Source of the DNA: JAHELU01 sp039195375
GTDB lineage: Bacteria; Actinomycetota; Acidimicrobiia; Acidimicrobiales; SZUA-35
Length of the DNA: 64,000 nucleotides
Assembly: GCA_039195375.1 (NCBI GenBank)
Contig: JBCCVL010000003.1
Location: 26,954 to 90,953, forward strand
Reading direction: 5' to 3'
Position 1 is the first letter of the stretch. Every line of letters starts with the position of its first letter. The notes under the pieces are model-generated. The model had not been told where the DNA came from, did no database searches, and saw nothing but the letters and a program-made list of their open reading frames with translations. Shown one piece after another: positions 1-9,787 of this stretch. The translations under genes and the position numbers were made by a program.

Positions 1-33
1 CAAGTACGGGGATCCGCCGCCCCTGCTTGCGCC

Positions 34-69
34 GCCGGCGCCCCGTTCTCGGGGCGCCGGCGTTGTTTT
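34..69 (+). terminator. Rho-independent terminator of an upstream gene
   Basis: A perfect 12-bp stem (34-45 paired with 50-61) with a TTCT loop is followed by GTTGTTTT at 62-69. It lies at the window edge, so the gene it ends is outside the window. No stop codon or gene end is recognisable before it. Confidence 0.8.
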
Positions 70-219
70 GCCAGGTCAGCCGTGATGCGAGGTGCACCCT
101 CAGGGGACCGGCGCCGACTCGGCCGTTTGTCGATGCAGTGGAATCGATGGCGCTGCTTTCGCTTTGATTCGAATGAATGAACCCGTTGTGGATCGTTCTT
201 TGTCGGACGGAGAGCGACG

Positions 220-453
220 TCAGCCTCGGCGCGACGCCCGTCGAAGGAGCTTCTCCAGCCGGCGGTTCGCAGTGAGGAGCTGGCGCTCGACCTCGAGCAA
301 TTCGCCCCGCTCGTCGTCGTCTTCGTCCGCCTGCGCAGCGAGCTGGCCGAGCCGCGACGTGAGATCGTCGAGCGTGGCCGAGAGCGAGCTGAGTGCGGTG
401 GCGTCGATTGGCATCGTCACATCCGGGTCGGGGAGGTTCGGGCGTCGGCCCAT
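220..453 (-). CDS. Small coiled-coil protein, unknown function
   Basis: A 77-residue product that I do not recognise. After a Pro/Asp-containing start it becomes a charged, Leu/Glu/Arg-rich helix (roughly residues 20-75, ending KLLRRASRRG) that should form a coiled coil. It is probably cytoplasmic; there is no signal or membrane segment. An internal ATG at 414 would give a 64-residue protein beginning MPIDATALSS and is equally plausible, since neither start has a good ribosome binding site. The gene is divergent from hisD and shares the intervening promoter region. Codon use resembles the neighbours, which supports a real gene, but a chance frame in GC-rich DNA cannot be excluded. Confidence 0.5.
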   Translation of the reverse strand: MGRRPNLPDPDVTMPIDATALSSLSATLDDLTSRLGQLAAQADEDDDERGELLEVERQLLTANRRLEKLLRRASRRG

Positions 454-486
454 CGAAATGGCGTCGGGGGCTCGGACGGCCCACGC

Positions 487-492
487 TACCGT
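487..492 (+). promoter_or_regulatory. Probable -10 box of the his operon
   Basis: TACCGT within GCTACCGTCG; the same ten bases occur just before coaE. It lies about 70 nt before the hisD TTG start, in the gap between hisD and the divergent small gene. No convincing -35 element is visible. Confidence 0.35.
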
Positions 493-563
493 CGGAGGTC
501 CAACGGCCCGGCTCGGGCCGCAGGGGCCCGGTCCGCCGGGTCGGCGAGAGAGAGGACCCTCCG

Positions 564-1892
564 TTGCTCAACCGTCTCGACCTGCGGGACCTCGACCAGA
601 CGACGGATCTGGCCGCGGTGCTACCCCGGCCCGACATCGCCGGCGACGAGCCGCGGGCGACCGTGCGGGAGATCATCGCCGAGGTCCGGGAGCGTGGTGA
701 CAAGGCACTCCGGCAGCTGACCGCCCGGTTCGACGGGGTCGAGCTCGACTCGCTCGAGGTCCCGGATGGTGTGCTCGACGCTGCGGTCGCCTCGTTGAGC
801 CCCGAGTTGCGGGAGGCGATGGAGGCTGCGGCCGAGGGGATCGAGACCTTCCACCGCCACCAGGTCCGGGCGCCGGAGCGGATCGAGCGGGAGGGGATGA
901 CGATCGTCGCCTCCCAGCGCCCGGTGCGTCGGGCGGGGCTGTACGTGCCGGGCGGTCGGGCCGAGTACCCGTCGACGGTGCTGATGACCGCCGTCCCGGC
1001 CCGGGTGGCCGGTGTCGGCGAGATCGTGTTGTGCGTGCCGCCGAGCGCGGAGCACGGTGGGATCGTGCCGTCGGTGTTGGCCGCGGCCCGCCTGGCCGGG
1101 GTCGATCGGGTCTTCGCCGTCGGCGGCGCTCAGGCCATCGCAGCCATGGCCTACGGCACCGAGAGCGTGCCAGCGGTGGACGTGATCGCCGGCCCGGGCA
1201 ACGTGTACGTCGCCCTGGCCAAGCAGGAGGTCGCCGGCGACGTCGGGATCGCGGCCGCCTTCGCCGGTCCGTCCGAGGTGGTCGTCGTCGCCGATGACAC
1301 CGTCCCGGCCCGCTACGCCGCCATCGACGTCATCCTCCAGGCCGAGCACGGACCGGACGGATTGGCTTGGCTGGTCACGTGGGACGAGGCGGTCGCCGAT
1401 GCCGTCTGCCAGGCCGGTGAGGAGTTGTTGGCCGAATCGCCCCGAGCCGGCGACGTCCGGGCCACGTTGTCCGACGGGGGCTACGCCGCTCTGGTGAGCG
1501 GGCCCGAGCAGGCGCTCGCCGTCGTCGATGCCATCGCCCCCGAGCACCTCGAGCTGCAGTGCCGTGACGCAGCCGAGCTGGCGCAACGGGTCGAGAACGC
1601 CGGTGCGATCTTTTGCGGGAACTGGTCGCCGGCCTCGGTCGGTGACTACGTGGCCGGTCCGAGCCATGTGCTGCCGACCTTCGGGTCGGCCCGGTTCGCC
1701 AGCGCCCTGACCGTCGCCGACTTCGTCAAGGACCACCACGTCGTCACCGTCGAGCCAGACGGCTTGGCCCGCCTCGGCCCGCACGTGGTGGCGCTGGCCA
1801 ACCAGGAGGGCCTGTCCGCCCACGCCCGCTCGGTCGAGCTGCGGCTGGCCGAGCTCGCGGCCGATCCCGCCGCCGGCGGGGCGGGCCGGTGA
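564..1892 (+). CDS. hisD: Histidinol dehydrogenase HisD
   Basis: Catalyses the last two steps of histidine synthesis, the NAD-dependent oxidation of L-histidinol to L-histidine, as a cytoplasmic zinc enzyme. The TTG at 564 gives 442 residues, the usual family length, and a GAGAGAGGA ribosome binding site ends about 8 nt before it; longer in-frame starts would add unconserved sequence. Family signatures include a GPGNVYVALAK stretch near residue 210 and APEHLELQ near residue 325, which holds the catalytic Glu-His pair of this family. It heads the hisD-C-B-H-A-F operon; its stop overlaps the hisC GTG by four bases, so translation is probably coupled. hisG, hisE and hisI are not in the window. 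Confidence 0.95.
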   Translation: MLNRLDLRDLDQTTDLAAVLPRPDIAGDEPRATVREIIAEVRERGDKALRQLTARFDGVELDSLEVPDGVLDAAVASLSPELREAMEAAAEGIETFHRHQVRAPERIEREGMTIVASQRPVRRAGLYVPGGRAEYPSTVLMTAVPARVAGVGEIVLCVPPSAEHGGIVPSVLAAARLAGVDRVFAVGGAQAIAAMAYGTESVPAVDVIAGPGNVYVALAKQEVAGDVGIAAAFAGPSEVVVVADDTVPARYAAIDVILQAEHGPDGLAWLVTWDEAVADAVCQAGEELLAESPRAGDVRATLSDGGYAALVSGPEQALAVVDAIAPEHLELQCRDAAELAQRVENAGAIFCGNWSPASVGDYVAGPSHVLPTFGSARFASALTVADFVKDHHVVTVEPDGLARLGPHVVALANQEGLSAHARSVELRLAELAADPAAGGAGR

Positions 1893-2980
1893 GCCGCCGG
1901 CCCGAGGTCCGCGACGATCTGCGGGAGCTGGCCGGCTACCACTCGCCGCAGGTCTCGGTCGACGTGCGGTTGAACACCAACGAGGCGCCGGGACCGCCGC
2001 CGGCGGCGTTCGCCGAGGCGGTGGCCGCTGCGGCCCGCGACCTCGACTGGCACCGCTATCCCGACCGGGGCGCGACCGAGCTGCGCCGGGCGATCGGCGA
2101 GCTGTACGGCGGCATCGGCCCGGAGCGGGTCTTTTGCGCCAACGGGTCGAACGAGGTCCTGCAGACGTTGCTGTTGACGTTCGCCGGCCCCGGTCGCCGG
2201 ACCCTCACGTTCGAGCCGACGTATGCGTTGCACGCCCACCTGAGCCGGATCACTGGCTCCGATCCGGTTGCCGTGGACCGCGATCCCGGCTTCGCCATCG
2301 ACCCCGAGGCGGCGGCCGAGGCGGTCCGCCGGGTCGAGCCGGCGATCACCTTCCTCTGCTCGCCGAACAACCCGACCGGCATGGTCGAGCCGGACGCGAC
2401 GATCGAGGCCGTGCTCGACGCCGTGATCGACGTCGGCGGTCTGCTCGTGGTCGACGAGGCCTACGGCGAGTTCGCCCCCCGCTCGGCGGTCGAGCTGCTC
2501 GACGAGGACCGTCCGTTGGTGGTGACCAAGACCTACTCGAAGACGTGGGCGATGGCCGCGGCCCGGCTCGGCTACCTCCTCGGCCCGGCCTGGCTGGTCG
2601 AGAAGCTGGAGCTGGTGGTGCTGCCGTACCACCTCGATGCCCTCAAGCAGGCCGCGGGGTTGGCCGCCCTCGGTTTCGTCGACGAGATGAACGCCCGGGT
2701 GGCGTCGATCGTCGAGGAGCGGGGCCGCATCGAGGCCGCGCTCGGCGAGCTCGGCGCCGAGGTCTGGCCGTCCGGGGCGAACTTCGTGCTCTTCCGGCCG
2801 CCGGGCGACGGAGCCGCGGTGTGGCAGCAGCTCGTCGACCGCTCCGTGCTCGTCCGCAACACCGCCAGCTGGGAGCACCTCGACGGCTGCCTGCGGGTGA
2901 CCGTCGGCACCGCCGAGGAGAACGGTCGGTTCCTGTCCGCACTGGCCGACATACTGGGAGCGACGGCCCCGGTCCGGTGA
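1889..2980 (+). CDS. hisC: Histidinol-phosphate aminotransferase HisC
   Basis: A PLP-dependent class I/II aminotransferase that converts imidazole acetol phosphate and glutamate to histidinol phosphate. The 363-residue length is normal. Visible motifs are SPNNPTG (about residue 157), DEAYGEF (about 189) and TKTYSKT (about 213-219), whose Ser-Lys carries the Schiff-base lysine, plus an Arg-containing C-terminal LRVTVGT. The GTG start lies in GTGA, overlapping the hisD stop. Aminotransferases of this group can also act on aromatic amino acids, but the operon context settles the role. Confidence 0.95.
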   Translation: MSRRPEVRDDLRELAGYHSPQVSVDVRLNTNEAPGPPPAAFAEAVAAAARDLDWHRYPDRGATELRRAIGELYGGIGPERVFCANGSNEVLQTLLLTFAGPGRRTLTFEPTYALHAHLSRITGSDPVAVDRDPGFAIDPEAAAEAVRRVEPAITFLCSPNNPTGMVEPDATIEAVLDAVIDVGGLLVVDEAYGEFAPRSAVELLDEDRPLVVTKTYSKTWAMAAARLGYLLGPAWLVEKLELVVLPYHLDALKQAAGLAALGFVDEMNARVASIVEERGRIEAALGELGAEVWPSGANFVLFRPPGDGAAVWQQLVDRSVLVRNTASWEHLDGCLRVTVGTAEENGRFLSALADILGATAPVR

Positions 2981-3029
2981 CGGTCCCGAGCTGGCGGCCA
3001 GACGACACCATGGACCCCCTGGAGGCGCG

Positions 3030-3620
3030 GTGACCCGCAACAGCAGCCGATCCCGCAGCACGGCCGAGACCTCGGTCGAGGTCAGCATCGACCTCGACGG
3101 TAACGGTCGGACCGACGTGTCCACCGGCATCCCGTTCTACGACCACATGCTCGACCAGCTCGGCCGACACGGTGGGTTCGACCTGACGGTCGAGGCCAAG
3201 GGGGATCTGCACGTCGACGCCCACCACACGGTGGAGGACACGGCGATCGTGGTCGGCGAGGTGTTCGCCGAGGCCGTCGGCGACAAGGTCGGGGTCCGGC
3301 GCTTCGCCAGCGGCCGCTACCCACTCGACGAGGCGCTCGTCGAGGTGGCGCTGGACCTGTCTGGCCGGCCGTACTTCGTGTGGGACGTCGAGATGCCGGA
3401 GGCCATCCCGCTCGGCAACCCGCCGTTCGACCCGTCGATGGCCGAGCACGCCCTTGGCAGCTTCGCCACCAATGCCGGCATCACGCTGCACGTCACGCTC
3501 GTTCGGGGCCGCAACGTGCACCACATCATCGAGGCCGCCTTCAAGGGGGTGGCCCGCTGCCTGCGCGATGCGGTCCGCATCGAGGACGACCGCCTCCCCT
3601 CGACCAAGGAGGCGCTGTGA
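3030..3620 (+). CDS. hisB: Imidazoleglycerol-phosphate dehydratase HisB
   Basis: A monofunctional dehydratase of 196 residues that converts imidazoleglycerol phosphate to imidazole acetol phosphate. Both duplicated metal-binding motifs are present, DAHHTVEDT near residue 62 and HHIIEAAFKG near residue 164; these bind the two manganese ions in this family. There is no fused HisN-type phosphatase, unlike the enterobacterial enzyme. The GTG start has a strong GGAGG 5 nt upstream, and the 15-base context GGAGGCGCGGTGACC is repeated exactly before hisH. The stop codon overlaps the first GTG of the downstream mini-ORF array. Confidence 0.95.
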   Translation: MTRNSSRSRSTAETSVEVSIDLDGNGRTDVSTGIPFYDHMLDQLGRHGGFDLTVEAKGDLHVDAHHTVEDTAIVVGEVFAEAVGDKVGVRRFASGRYPLDEALVEVALDLSGRPYFVWDVEMPEAIPLGNPPFDPSMAEHALGSFATNAGITLHVTLVRGRNVHHIIEAAFKGVARCLRDAVRIEDDRLPSTKEAL

Positions 3621-3735
3621 GCGCCGACCGGGTTGAGGAGGCGCGGTGAGCGCCGACCGGGTGGAGGTGGCGCGGTGAGCGCCGACCGGGTGGAGGTGGC
3701 GCGGTGAGCGCCGACCGGGTTGAGGAGGCGCGGTG
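3617..3735 (+). repeat. Four 29-bp tandem units forming coupled mini-ORFs
   Basis: Four gap-free 29-bp units occupy 3618-3733; units 1 and 4 are identical, and units 2 and 3 are identical (differing from 1 and 4 at two positions). Each unit carries a GTG start, ten sense codons (MSADRVEEAR or MSADRVEVAR), a purine-rich ribosome binding site (GAGGAGG or GGAGGTGG), and a TGA that overlaps the next GTG as GTGA. Because 29 is not a multiple of three, successive mini-ORFs (starting 3617, 3646, 3675, 3704) step through the frames and deliver ribosomes from the hisB stop to the hisH GTG at 3733. Duplication of the intergenic ribosome-binding segment is the simplest origin. Whether the decapeptides matter is unknown. 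Confidence 0.9.
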
Positions 3736-4353
3736 ACCACGATCGCCGTGCTCGACTACGGGATCGGGAACCTTCGGTCGGCCCAGAAGGCCCTGCAGCA
3801 TGTCGGGGCCGACGCCAACCTGACCGACGATCCCGGGCTCATCGAGGCGGCCGACGGGGTGGTGCTGCCCGGCGTCGGGAACTTCGGGGCCTGCATGCGG
3901 GCCCTGGTGGAGACCGGTCTGGCCGACCAGGCACGGAAGGTAGCCGAGCGGGGCCAGCCGTTCCTCGGGATCTGTGTCGGCATGCAGCTGCTGTTCGAGG
4001 GGTCGGCCGAGGCCCCCGAGGCCGGCCTCGGCCTCCTGCCCGGCCGCGTCGATTGGCTGCCGGACGGGGTCAAGCGCCCCCAGATGCAGTGGAACCAGCT
4101 CGCCTGTGTCGACCATCCGCTGCTGTCCGGACTCGACGGCGGGTGGGTGTACTTCGTGCACAGTCTGGCGCCGGTGCTCGGCGACGGCCTGACCGACGAG
4201 CACGTGCTGGCCACCACCGACTACGGCGGTCCGGTGATCGCCGCCGCCGGCCGGGACAACGTGATGGCCACCCAGTTCCATCCGGAGAAATCGGCCGCCG
4301 GCGGACTGCGCTTGCTGACCAACTTCGTCGAGCTCGCCGGCGCCGACCGATGA
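3733..4353 (+). CDS. hisH: Imidazole glycerol phosphate synthase glutaminase HisH
   Basis: The class I glutamine amidotransferase subunit that supplies ammonia to HisF. The 206 residues contain the nucleophile motif GICVGMQ (Cys near residue 81) and a C-terminal FHPEKSA (His near 183, Glu two residues on), so the catalytic triad is complete. The GTG start is preceded by GGAGG, 5 nt away, in the last unit of the 29-bp array. The stop overlaps the hisA ATG (ATGA). Confidence 0.95.
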   Translation: MTTIAVLDYGIGNLRSAQKALQHVGADANLTDDPGLIEAADGVVLPGVGNFGACMRALVETGLADQARKVAERGQPFLGICVGMQLLFEGSAEAPEAGLGLLPGRVDWLPDGVKRPQMQWNQLACVDHPLLSGLDGGWVYFVHSLAPVLGDGLTDEHVLATTDYGGPVIAAAGRDNVMATQFHPEKSAAGGLRLLTNFVELAGADR

Positions 4354-5168
4354 CCATCGAGCGCTCGGCTCCGACCGACACGGACGGGTTCCGGCTGTTC
4401 CCGGCCATCGACCTGCGGGGCGGCCGCTGTGTCCGCCTGTACCAGGGCGACTACGACCGCGAGACGACCTACGGTGACGATCCGGTTGCCCAGGCCCGGA
4501 GTTTCGTGGCCGAGGGGGCGGAGGTGCTGCACGTCGTCGATCTCGACGCCGCCCGCTCCGGTGAACCGGTCAACCGGGAGGTCATCGCCGCCATCTGCGC
4601 CGCTCTGCCGGTGCCGGTACAGGTCGGGGGTGGGGTCCGGTCGGTCGAGGCGGCCGAGGCGCTGTTCGCCGCCGGCGTCGATCGGGTGGTGATCGGGACG
4701 GCGGCGGTCGAGAACCCTGGTCTCGTCACCGACCTGGTCGGACGTGGTCGGTCGGTCGTCGTCGGGCTTGACGCCAGGGGAGACGAGGTCGCCACCCACG
4801 GCTGGACCACCAGCACCGGTCGCGCCGTCGCCGACCTGGCGGGTGACTTCGCCGACATCGGCGTTGCCGCCCTCGTGGTCACCGAGATCGGACGGGACGG
4901 CACGATGGAGGGCCCCGACGTCGATGGCCTGCGAGCGCTGCTCGACGCAACCGACATCCCGGTGATCGCCTCCGGCGGCGTCGGCCTGGTCGGCCATCTG
5001 CGTTCGCTGGCCTCGGTGCGCTCGTCCGGCGGGGATCCGCTGGCCGGCGCCATCGTCGGTCGGGCCCTGTACGAGGGCAAGTTCAGCGTCGCTCAGGCCC
5101 TTGCGGCGATCGCCGGCGCCGGAAACGGTGCTCGTGGCGGCGCAGCGAGCGACGAGAGGAGCGGTTGA
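4350..5168 (+). CDS. hisA: ProFAR isomerase HisA
   Basis: A (beta/alpha)8-barrel isomerase acting on phosphoribosylformimino-AICAR phosphate. The ATG at 4350 overlaps the hisH stop and gives 272 residues, with about ten extra N-terminal residues before the conserved FPAIDLRGGRCVRLYQGD. The two expected aspartates are visible, in AIDLRGG and in TEIGRDGTMEGPD (near residue 179). In many actinobacteria this gene is the bifunctional PriA, because trpF is missing; here a separate trpF lies at 13.3 kb, so a dedicated HisA is likelier. The C-terminal tail (about the last 20 residues) is Gly/Ala-rich and may be disordered. Confidence 0.92.
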   Translation: MTIERSAPTDTDGFRLFPAIDLRGGRCVRLYQGDYDRETTYGDDPVAQARSFVAEGAEVLHVVDLDAARSGEPVNREVIAAICAALPVPVQVGGGVRSVEAAEALFAAGVDRVVIGTAAVENPGLVTDLVGRGRSVVVGLDARGDEVATHGWTTSTGRAVADLAGDFADIGVAALVVTEIGRDGTMEGPDVDGLRALLDATDIPVIASGGVGLVGHLRSLASVRSSGGDPLAGAIVGRALYEGKFSVAQALAAIAGAGNGARGGAASDERSG

Positions 5169-5169
5169 G

Positions 5170-5940
5170 ATGCAGGTGACCCGGGTGATCCCGTGTCTGG
5201 ACGTCGCCGACGGTCGGGTGGTCAAAGGCGTCAACTTCGTCGACCTCCGAGACGCCGGCGACCCGGTGGAGCTGGCCGCGGTCTACGACCGGCAGGGTGC
5301 CGATGAGCTGGTGTTCCTCGACATCGGCGCCTCACACGAGAACCGCGACACCACGGTGTTGATGGCCGCCGCCGTCGCCGAGCAGGTGTTCATCCCGTTC
5401 ACGATCGGTGGCGGGATCCGCTCGGTCGACGACGCCAGGAAGCTGCTGCGGGCCGGGGCCGACAAGGTCTCGATCAACTCCGCTGCGGTCGCCCGGCCCG
5501 AGCTCGTCGGTGAGATCGCCGAGGAGTTCGGCTCCCAGTGTTGCGTGGTGGCCATCGACGGCCGACGCACCGCCGAGACCCCGTCCGGCTTCGAGGTCCA
5601 CACCCACGGCGGCCGGCGTCCGACCGGGATCGACGTGGTCGAGTGGGCCGAGGAGGTGGTCGGCCGGGGCGCGGGTGAGATCCTCCTGACCTCGATGGAC
5701 CGAGACGGGACCAGGGAGGGCTTCGATCACCCGATGACCCGGGCCGTCAGCGGGGCGGTCAACGTCCCGGTGATCGCCTCGGGCGGGGTCGGCTCGTTGG
5801 CCCACCTGGCCGACGGCGTGACCGAGGGTGGGGCCGACGCCGTGCTCGCGGCCAGCATCTTCCATTTCGGTGAGTCGACGATCGCCGAGGCCAAGGCGGC
5901 GATGACCGCCGCCGGCCTGACCGTCCGCCCCTCCGACTGA
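5170..5940 (+). CDS. hisF: Imidazole glycerol phosphate synthase cyclase HisF
   Basis: The cyclase subunit that joins ammonia from HisH to PRFAR, giving imidazole glycerol phosphate and AICAR. The ATG at 5170 gives 256 residues, the standard length, and places the catalytic aspartates at 11 (IPCLDVADGRVVKG) and 130 (VVAIDGRR) exactly as in the family. GAGGAGCGG lies about 8 nt upstream. It is the last his gene here; 100 bp of featureless sequence separate it from the convergent hydrolase, and no clear terminator is seen. Confidence 0.95.
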   Translation: MQVTRVIPCLDVADGRVVKGVNFVDLRDAGDPVELAAVYDRQGADELVFLDIGASHENRDTTVLMAAAVAEQVFIPFTIGGGIRSVDDARKLLRAGADKVSINSAAVARPELVGEIAEEFGSQCCVVAIDGRRTAETPSGFEVHTHGGRRPTGIDVVEWAEEVVGRGAGEILLTSMDRDGTREGFDHPMTRAVSGAVNVPVIASGGVGSLAHLADGVTEGGADAVLAASIFHFGESTIAEAKAAMTAAGLTVRPSD

Positions 5941-6040
5941 GCCCGAGTCCGTCTCCCCGGGGGTGATCACCGGCGGCGGTGCGGTGCCCGTGGTTCGCAG
6001 GGTTGTTGCGTCGACGGGGTCCGTAGTGCCGGCGAGCGGA

Positions 6041-6694
6041 TCAGGTTGGGGCGATCCGGTCGAGCAGGTCGTCGGCGGCGGCGGTGACCTGGTCGAGACC
6101 TCGCATCCAGAAGTGATCGACGCCGTCGGCGGTCCGAACGTCGGTCGCCGGCCACGAGGCGGTCAGCGCCCCGGCATCAGCTGCGGTCCGGAAGTCGTCG
6201 GCGGAGCCGGACACGATCATGGTCGGTCGGGCGTCGGTTGCCGCCACCATCGCCTCGGGGGCGACGATCCGAAGCGGGGGTGAGACCGCAAGCCAGCCCC
6301 CGATCCGGTCGTCGCCGACCGCCAAGGCCACGTCGGCGCCGAACGAGTAGCCGCCGAGCAGCAGCGGGCGGCCGGGGTAACGCTCGGCGGCGACGTCGAT
6401 GGCGGCGACCACGTCGGACCGCTCGGCGTCGCCGCCGTCGTGGGAGCCGGCCGAGCCCCCGGCGCCCCGGAAGTTGAAGCGCAGGGTCGGCACGCCCCGG
6501 CCCGGCAGGTCGAGGAAGAGCCGGCCGACGACGTTGTTGTGCATCGACCCGCCGTAGAGCGGGTGGGGGTGGCAGACGACGGCGACCGCACGGGGCTCCC
6601 TGTCGCCGTCGGCGGTCAGCGCCAGCTCACCCTCCAGGGCCAGACCGTCGACGGTCATCGGGTGCACGGACTCGACCGGTGGGGGTCCACTCAT
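6041..6694 (-). CDS. Alpha/beta hydrolase, dienelactone-hydrolase-like
   Basis: A 217-residue cytoplasmic alpha/beta-hydrolase of unknown substrate. It has the early CHPHPLYGGSMHNNVV segment typical of the COG2945-type predicted hydrolases, an oxyanion-side FNFRGAGGSAG, the nucleophile elbow GYSFG (Ser117), and a late His in GVDHFWMRG near residue 196. The ATG at 6694 was chosen over a start 66 nt further upstream because conserved sequence begins here and a TAGGGT box sits 7 nt before it, which suggests leaderless transcription. It is convergent with hisF and divergent from the groES-like gene. Confidence 0.8.
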   Translation of the reverse strand: MSGPPPVESVHPMTVDGLALEGELALTADGDREPRAVAVVCHPHPLYGGSMHNNVVGRLFLDLPGRGVPTLRFNFRGAGGSAGSHDGGDAERSDVVAAIDVAAERYPGRPLLLGGYSFGADVALAVGDDRIGGWLAVSPPLRIVAPEAMVAATDARPTMIVSGSADDFRTAADAGALTASWPATDVRTADGVDHFWMRGLDQVTAAADDLLDRIAPT

Positions 6695-6701
6695 GGCGGC
6701 G

Positions 6702-6707
6702 ACCCTA
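6702..6707 (-). promoter_or_regulatory. -10 box for leaderless hydrolase transcript
   Basis: TAGGGT on the minus strand, 7 nt before the ATG at 6694. The spacing would start the mRNA at or next to the start codon. There is no Shine-Dalgarno sequence. Confidence 0.4.
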
Positions 6708-6846
6708 CCGGTTCGCGCCCAGACGGCGCCCGTCGGCCGGCGGCCACGGCGCACCGACAACGCCCGGTCCGGGGCGGTCCCGTCCCGCTACCCTGAGTCG
6801 ACGCCCGGGCCGTCGGCGCCGGGAGCACCGATTGCGGAGAGACCAC

Positions 6847-7248
6847 GTGTCAGAGGCCAACGACCCCGAGGAGACGAGCGCCGAGTCGGCGGAGGCCAAG
6901 CCGCCACCCCGACCGGCCCGATCCAGCGGGGCCGAACGCCTGCCGATCAAGATGCTGAACGATCGCATCCTGGTCCAGTTGGAGGGGCCGGACGGTGAGC
7001 GGAAGTCGAGCGGCGGGATCCTGATCCCGGCGACCGCACAGGTCGGGAAGCGGCTGACGTGGGCCGAGGTGGTGGCCGCCGGTCCAAACGTCCGCACCAT
7101 GGAGCTCGGCGACCGGGTCCTGTTCAACCCGGAGGACCGCTACGAGGTCGAGGTCGGCGGTCACGACTACATCATCCTGCGCGAGCGCGACATCCACGCC
7201 GTGGCCGCCGAACGGCTCGACGATTCGCCCACGGGCCTCTACCTGTAA
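6847..7248 (+). CDS. GroES/Cpn10-like co-chaperonin, solitary
   Basis: A 133-residue protein with a disordered acidic N-terminus of about 35 residues (Glu/Ser/Ala/Pro-rich), then a Cpn10 fold: LNDRILVQLE, the SSGGILIPATA region matching the GroES mobile loop, WAEVVAAGPN, MELGDRVLFN and a C-terminal DYIILRERDIHAV. The GTG at 6847 has GGAGAG 5 nt upstream, and a TACCCT box lies at 6789-6794. No groEL is adjacent. The gene is followed 24 nt later by trpE with a strong ribosome binding site, so the two are probably co-transcribed. It may be a divergent second co-chaperonin rather than the main groES. The fold call is firm; the function is inferred. Confidence 0.75.
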   Translation: MSEANDPEETSAESAEAKPPPRPARSSGAERLPIKMLNDRILVQLEGPDGERKSSGGILIPATAQVGKRLTWAEVVAAGPNVRTMELGDRVLFNPEDRYEVEVGGHDYIILRERDIHAVAAERLDDSPTGLYL

Positions 7249-7272
7249 CCCGAGACCCGAGGAGGTCGCCCG

Positions 7273-8814
<1,542 letters not shown>

Positions 8815-8875
8815 AGCGGGCAACCGGAGAGCGCTGCGTGAGGCGTCCGACCGGGCGGGCGGGCAGACTGGGGGC

Positions 8876-9787
8876 ATGCTCGAACTGACCGAGTCCGTCT
8901 CCCGGCTCCAGTCCGGTCCCGTCGCCATCGGGACCGAGCGTGACCTGCTGATCGTCGCCGGCCCCGACGCCGCCAGCTATCTGCAGGGCCAGCTCAGCCA
9001 GGACGTCGACGGCCTGGCCGTCGGCGCCACCTCACGATCCCTGCTGCTCCAGCCCCAGGGCAAGGTCGACTCGTGGCTCCGGGTCCACCGCCGGGCCGAC
9101 GACACGTTCTGGCTCGACACCGACGTCGGCCATGGCGCCGCCGCCGAGGCCAGGCTCAACCGGTTCAAGCTCCGGGTCGACTGCACGATCGAGGTGCGCA
9201 CGGTGCCGGTGCTCGCCATCCGTGGACCTGGCTCGGGTGCGGTCGACCCGGGCCCCGCCGGGGACGACGTCGTCGCCCTCGACGCCACCTGGGGCGGGAT
9301 CGACGGGATCGATCTGCTGGCTCCGGCCGGCGGGCTCGACGCTGATGCGGCGGCTGCGGCGCTCGGACTCGACGTCGCCCCGGGTGGTCTCGGTGAGCTG
9401 GTCCGCATCGAGCAGGGTCTGCCGGCGATGGGCCACGAGCTCGACGAGTCGACGATCCCTGCGGCGGCCGGCATCGTCGAGGAGTCGGTCGACTTCACCA
9501 AGGGCTGCTACGTCGGCCAGGAGCTCGTCGCCAGGGTCGACTCCCGTGGCAACAACACCCCGACCCGCCTGCATCGGTTGCGGTTCCCCGACGGAATCCC
9601 CGACCCCGGGTCGGAGCTGCTCGCCGACGACGGCAAGGCGGCCGGCACGGTGACCAGCGCGGTCGCGGTGCCGGGCGCAGCCGGGGTCGGGCTCGGCTAC
9701 CTCAAGCGCTCGGTCACCGCACCGGTCACGCTGACGGCGTCGGTGGGGGACCGGGAGGTCCCGGTCGAGGCGACGGCGCTGGACTGA
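8876..9787 (+). CDS. ygfZ: YgfZ/GcvT-family folate-binding protein
   Basis: A 303-residue tetrahydrofolate-binding protein related to GcvT. YgfZ proteins help to maintain or assemble certain iron-sulfur enzymes. The diagnostic KGCYVGQE motif, with its conserved Cys, sits at about residues 209-216, after an EESVDFT segment. The ATG at 8876 begins MLELTESVSRLQ and is preceded by a CAGACT element 6 nt away; no ribosome binding site is seen, so a leaderless transcript is possible. Its last 62 bp overlap the end of the convergent sensor kinase gene. Confidence 0.88.
   Translation: MLELTESVSRLQSGPVAIGTERDLLIVAGPDAASYLQGQLSQDVDGLAVGATSRSLLLQPQGKVDSWLRVHRRADDTFWLDTDVGHGAAAEARLNRFKLRVDCTIEVRTVPVLAIRGPGSGAVDPGPAGDDVVALDATWGGIDGIDLLAPAGGLDADAAAAALGLDVAPGGLGELVRIEQGLPAMGHELDESTIPAAAGIVEESVDFTKGCYVGQELVARVDSRGNNTPTRLHRLRFPDGIPDPGSELLADDGKAAGTVTSAVAVPGAAGVGLGYLKRSVTAPVTLTASVGDREVPVEATALD

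Noticed and set aside
3618..3733. Short tandem repeats as a CRISPR array
   Set aside because: The 29-bp units are directly abutting with no spacers, and no cas genes are present.
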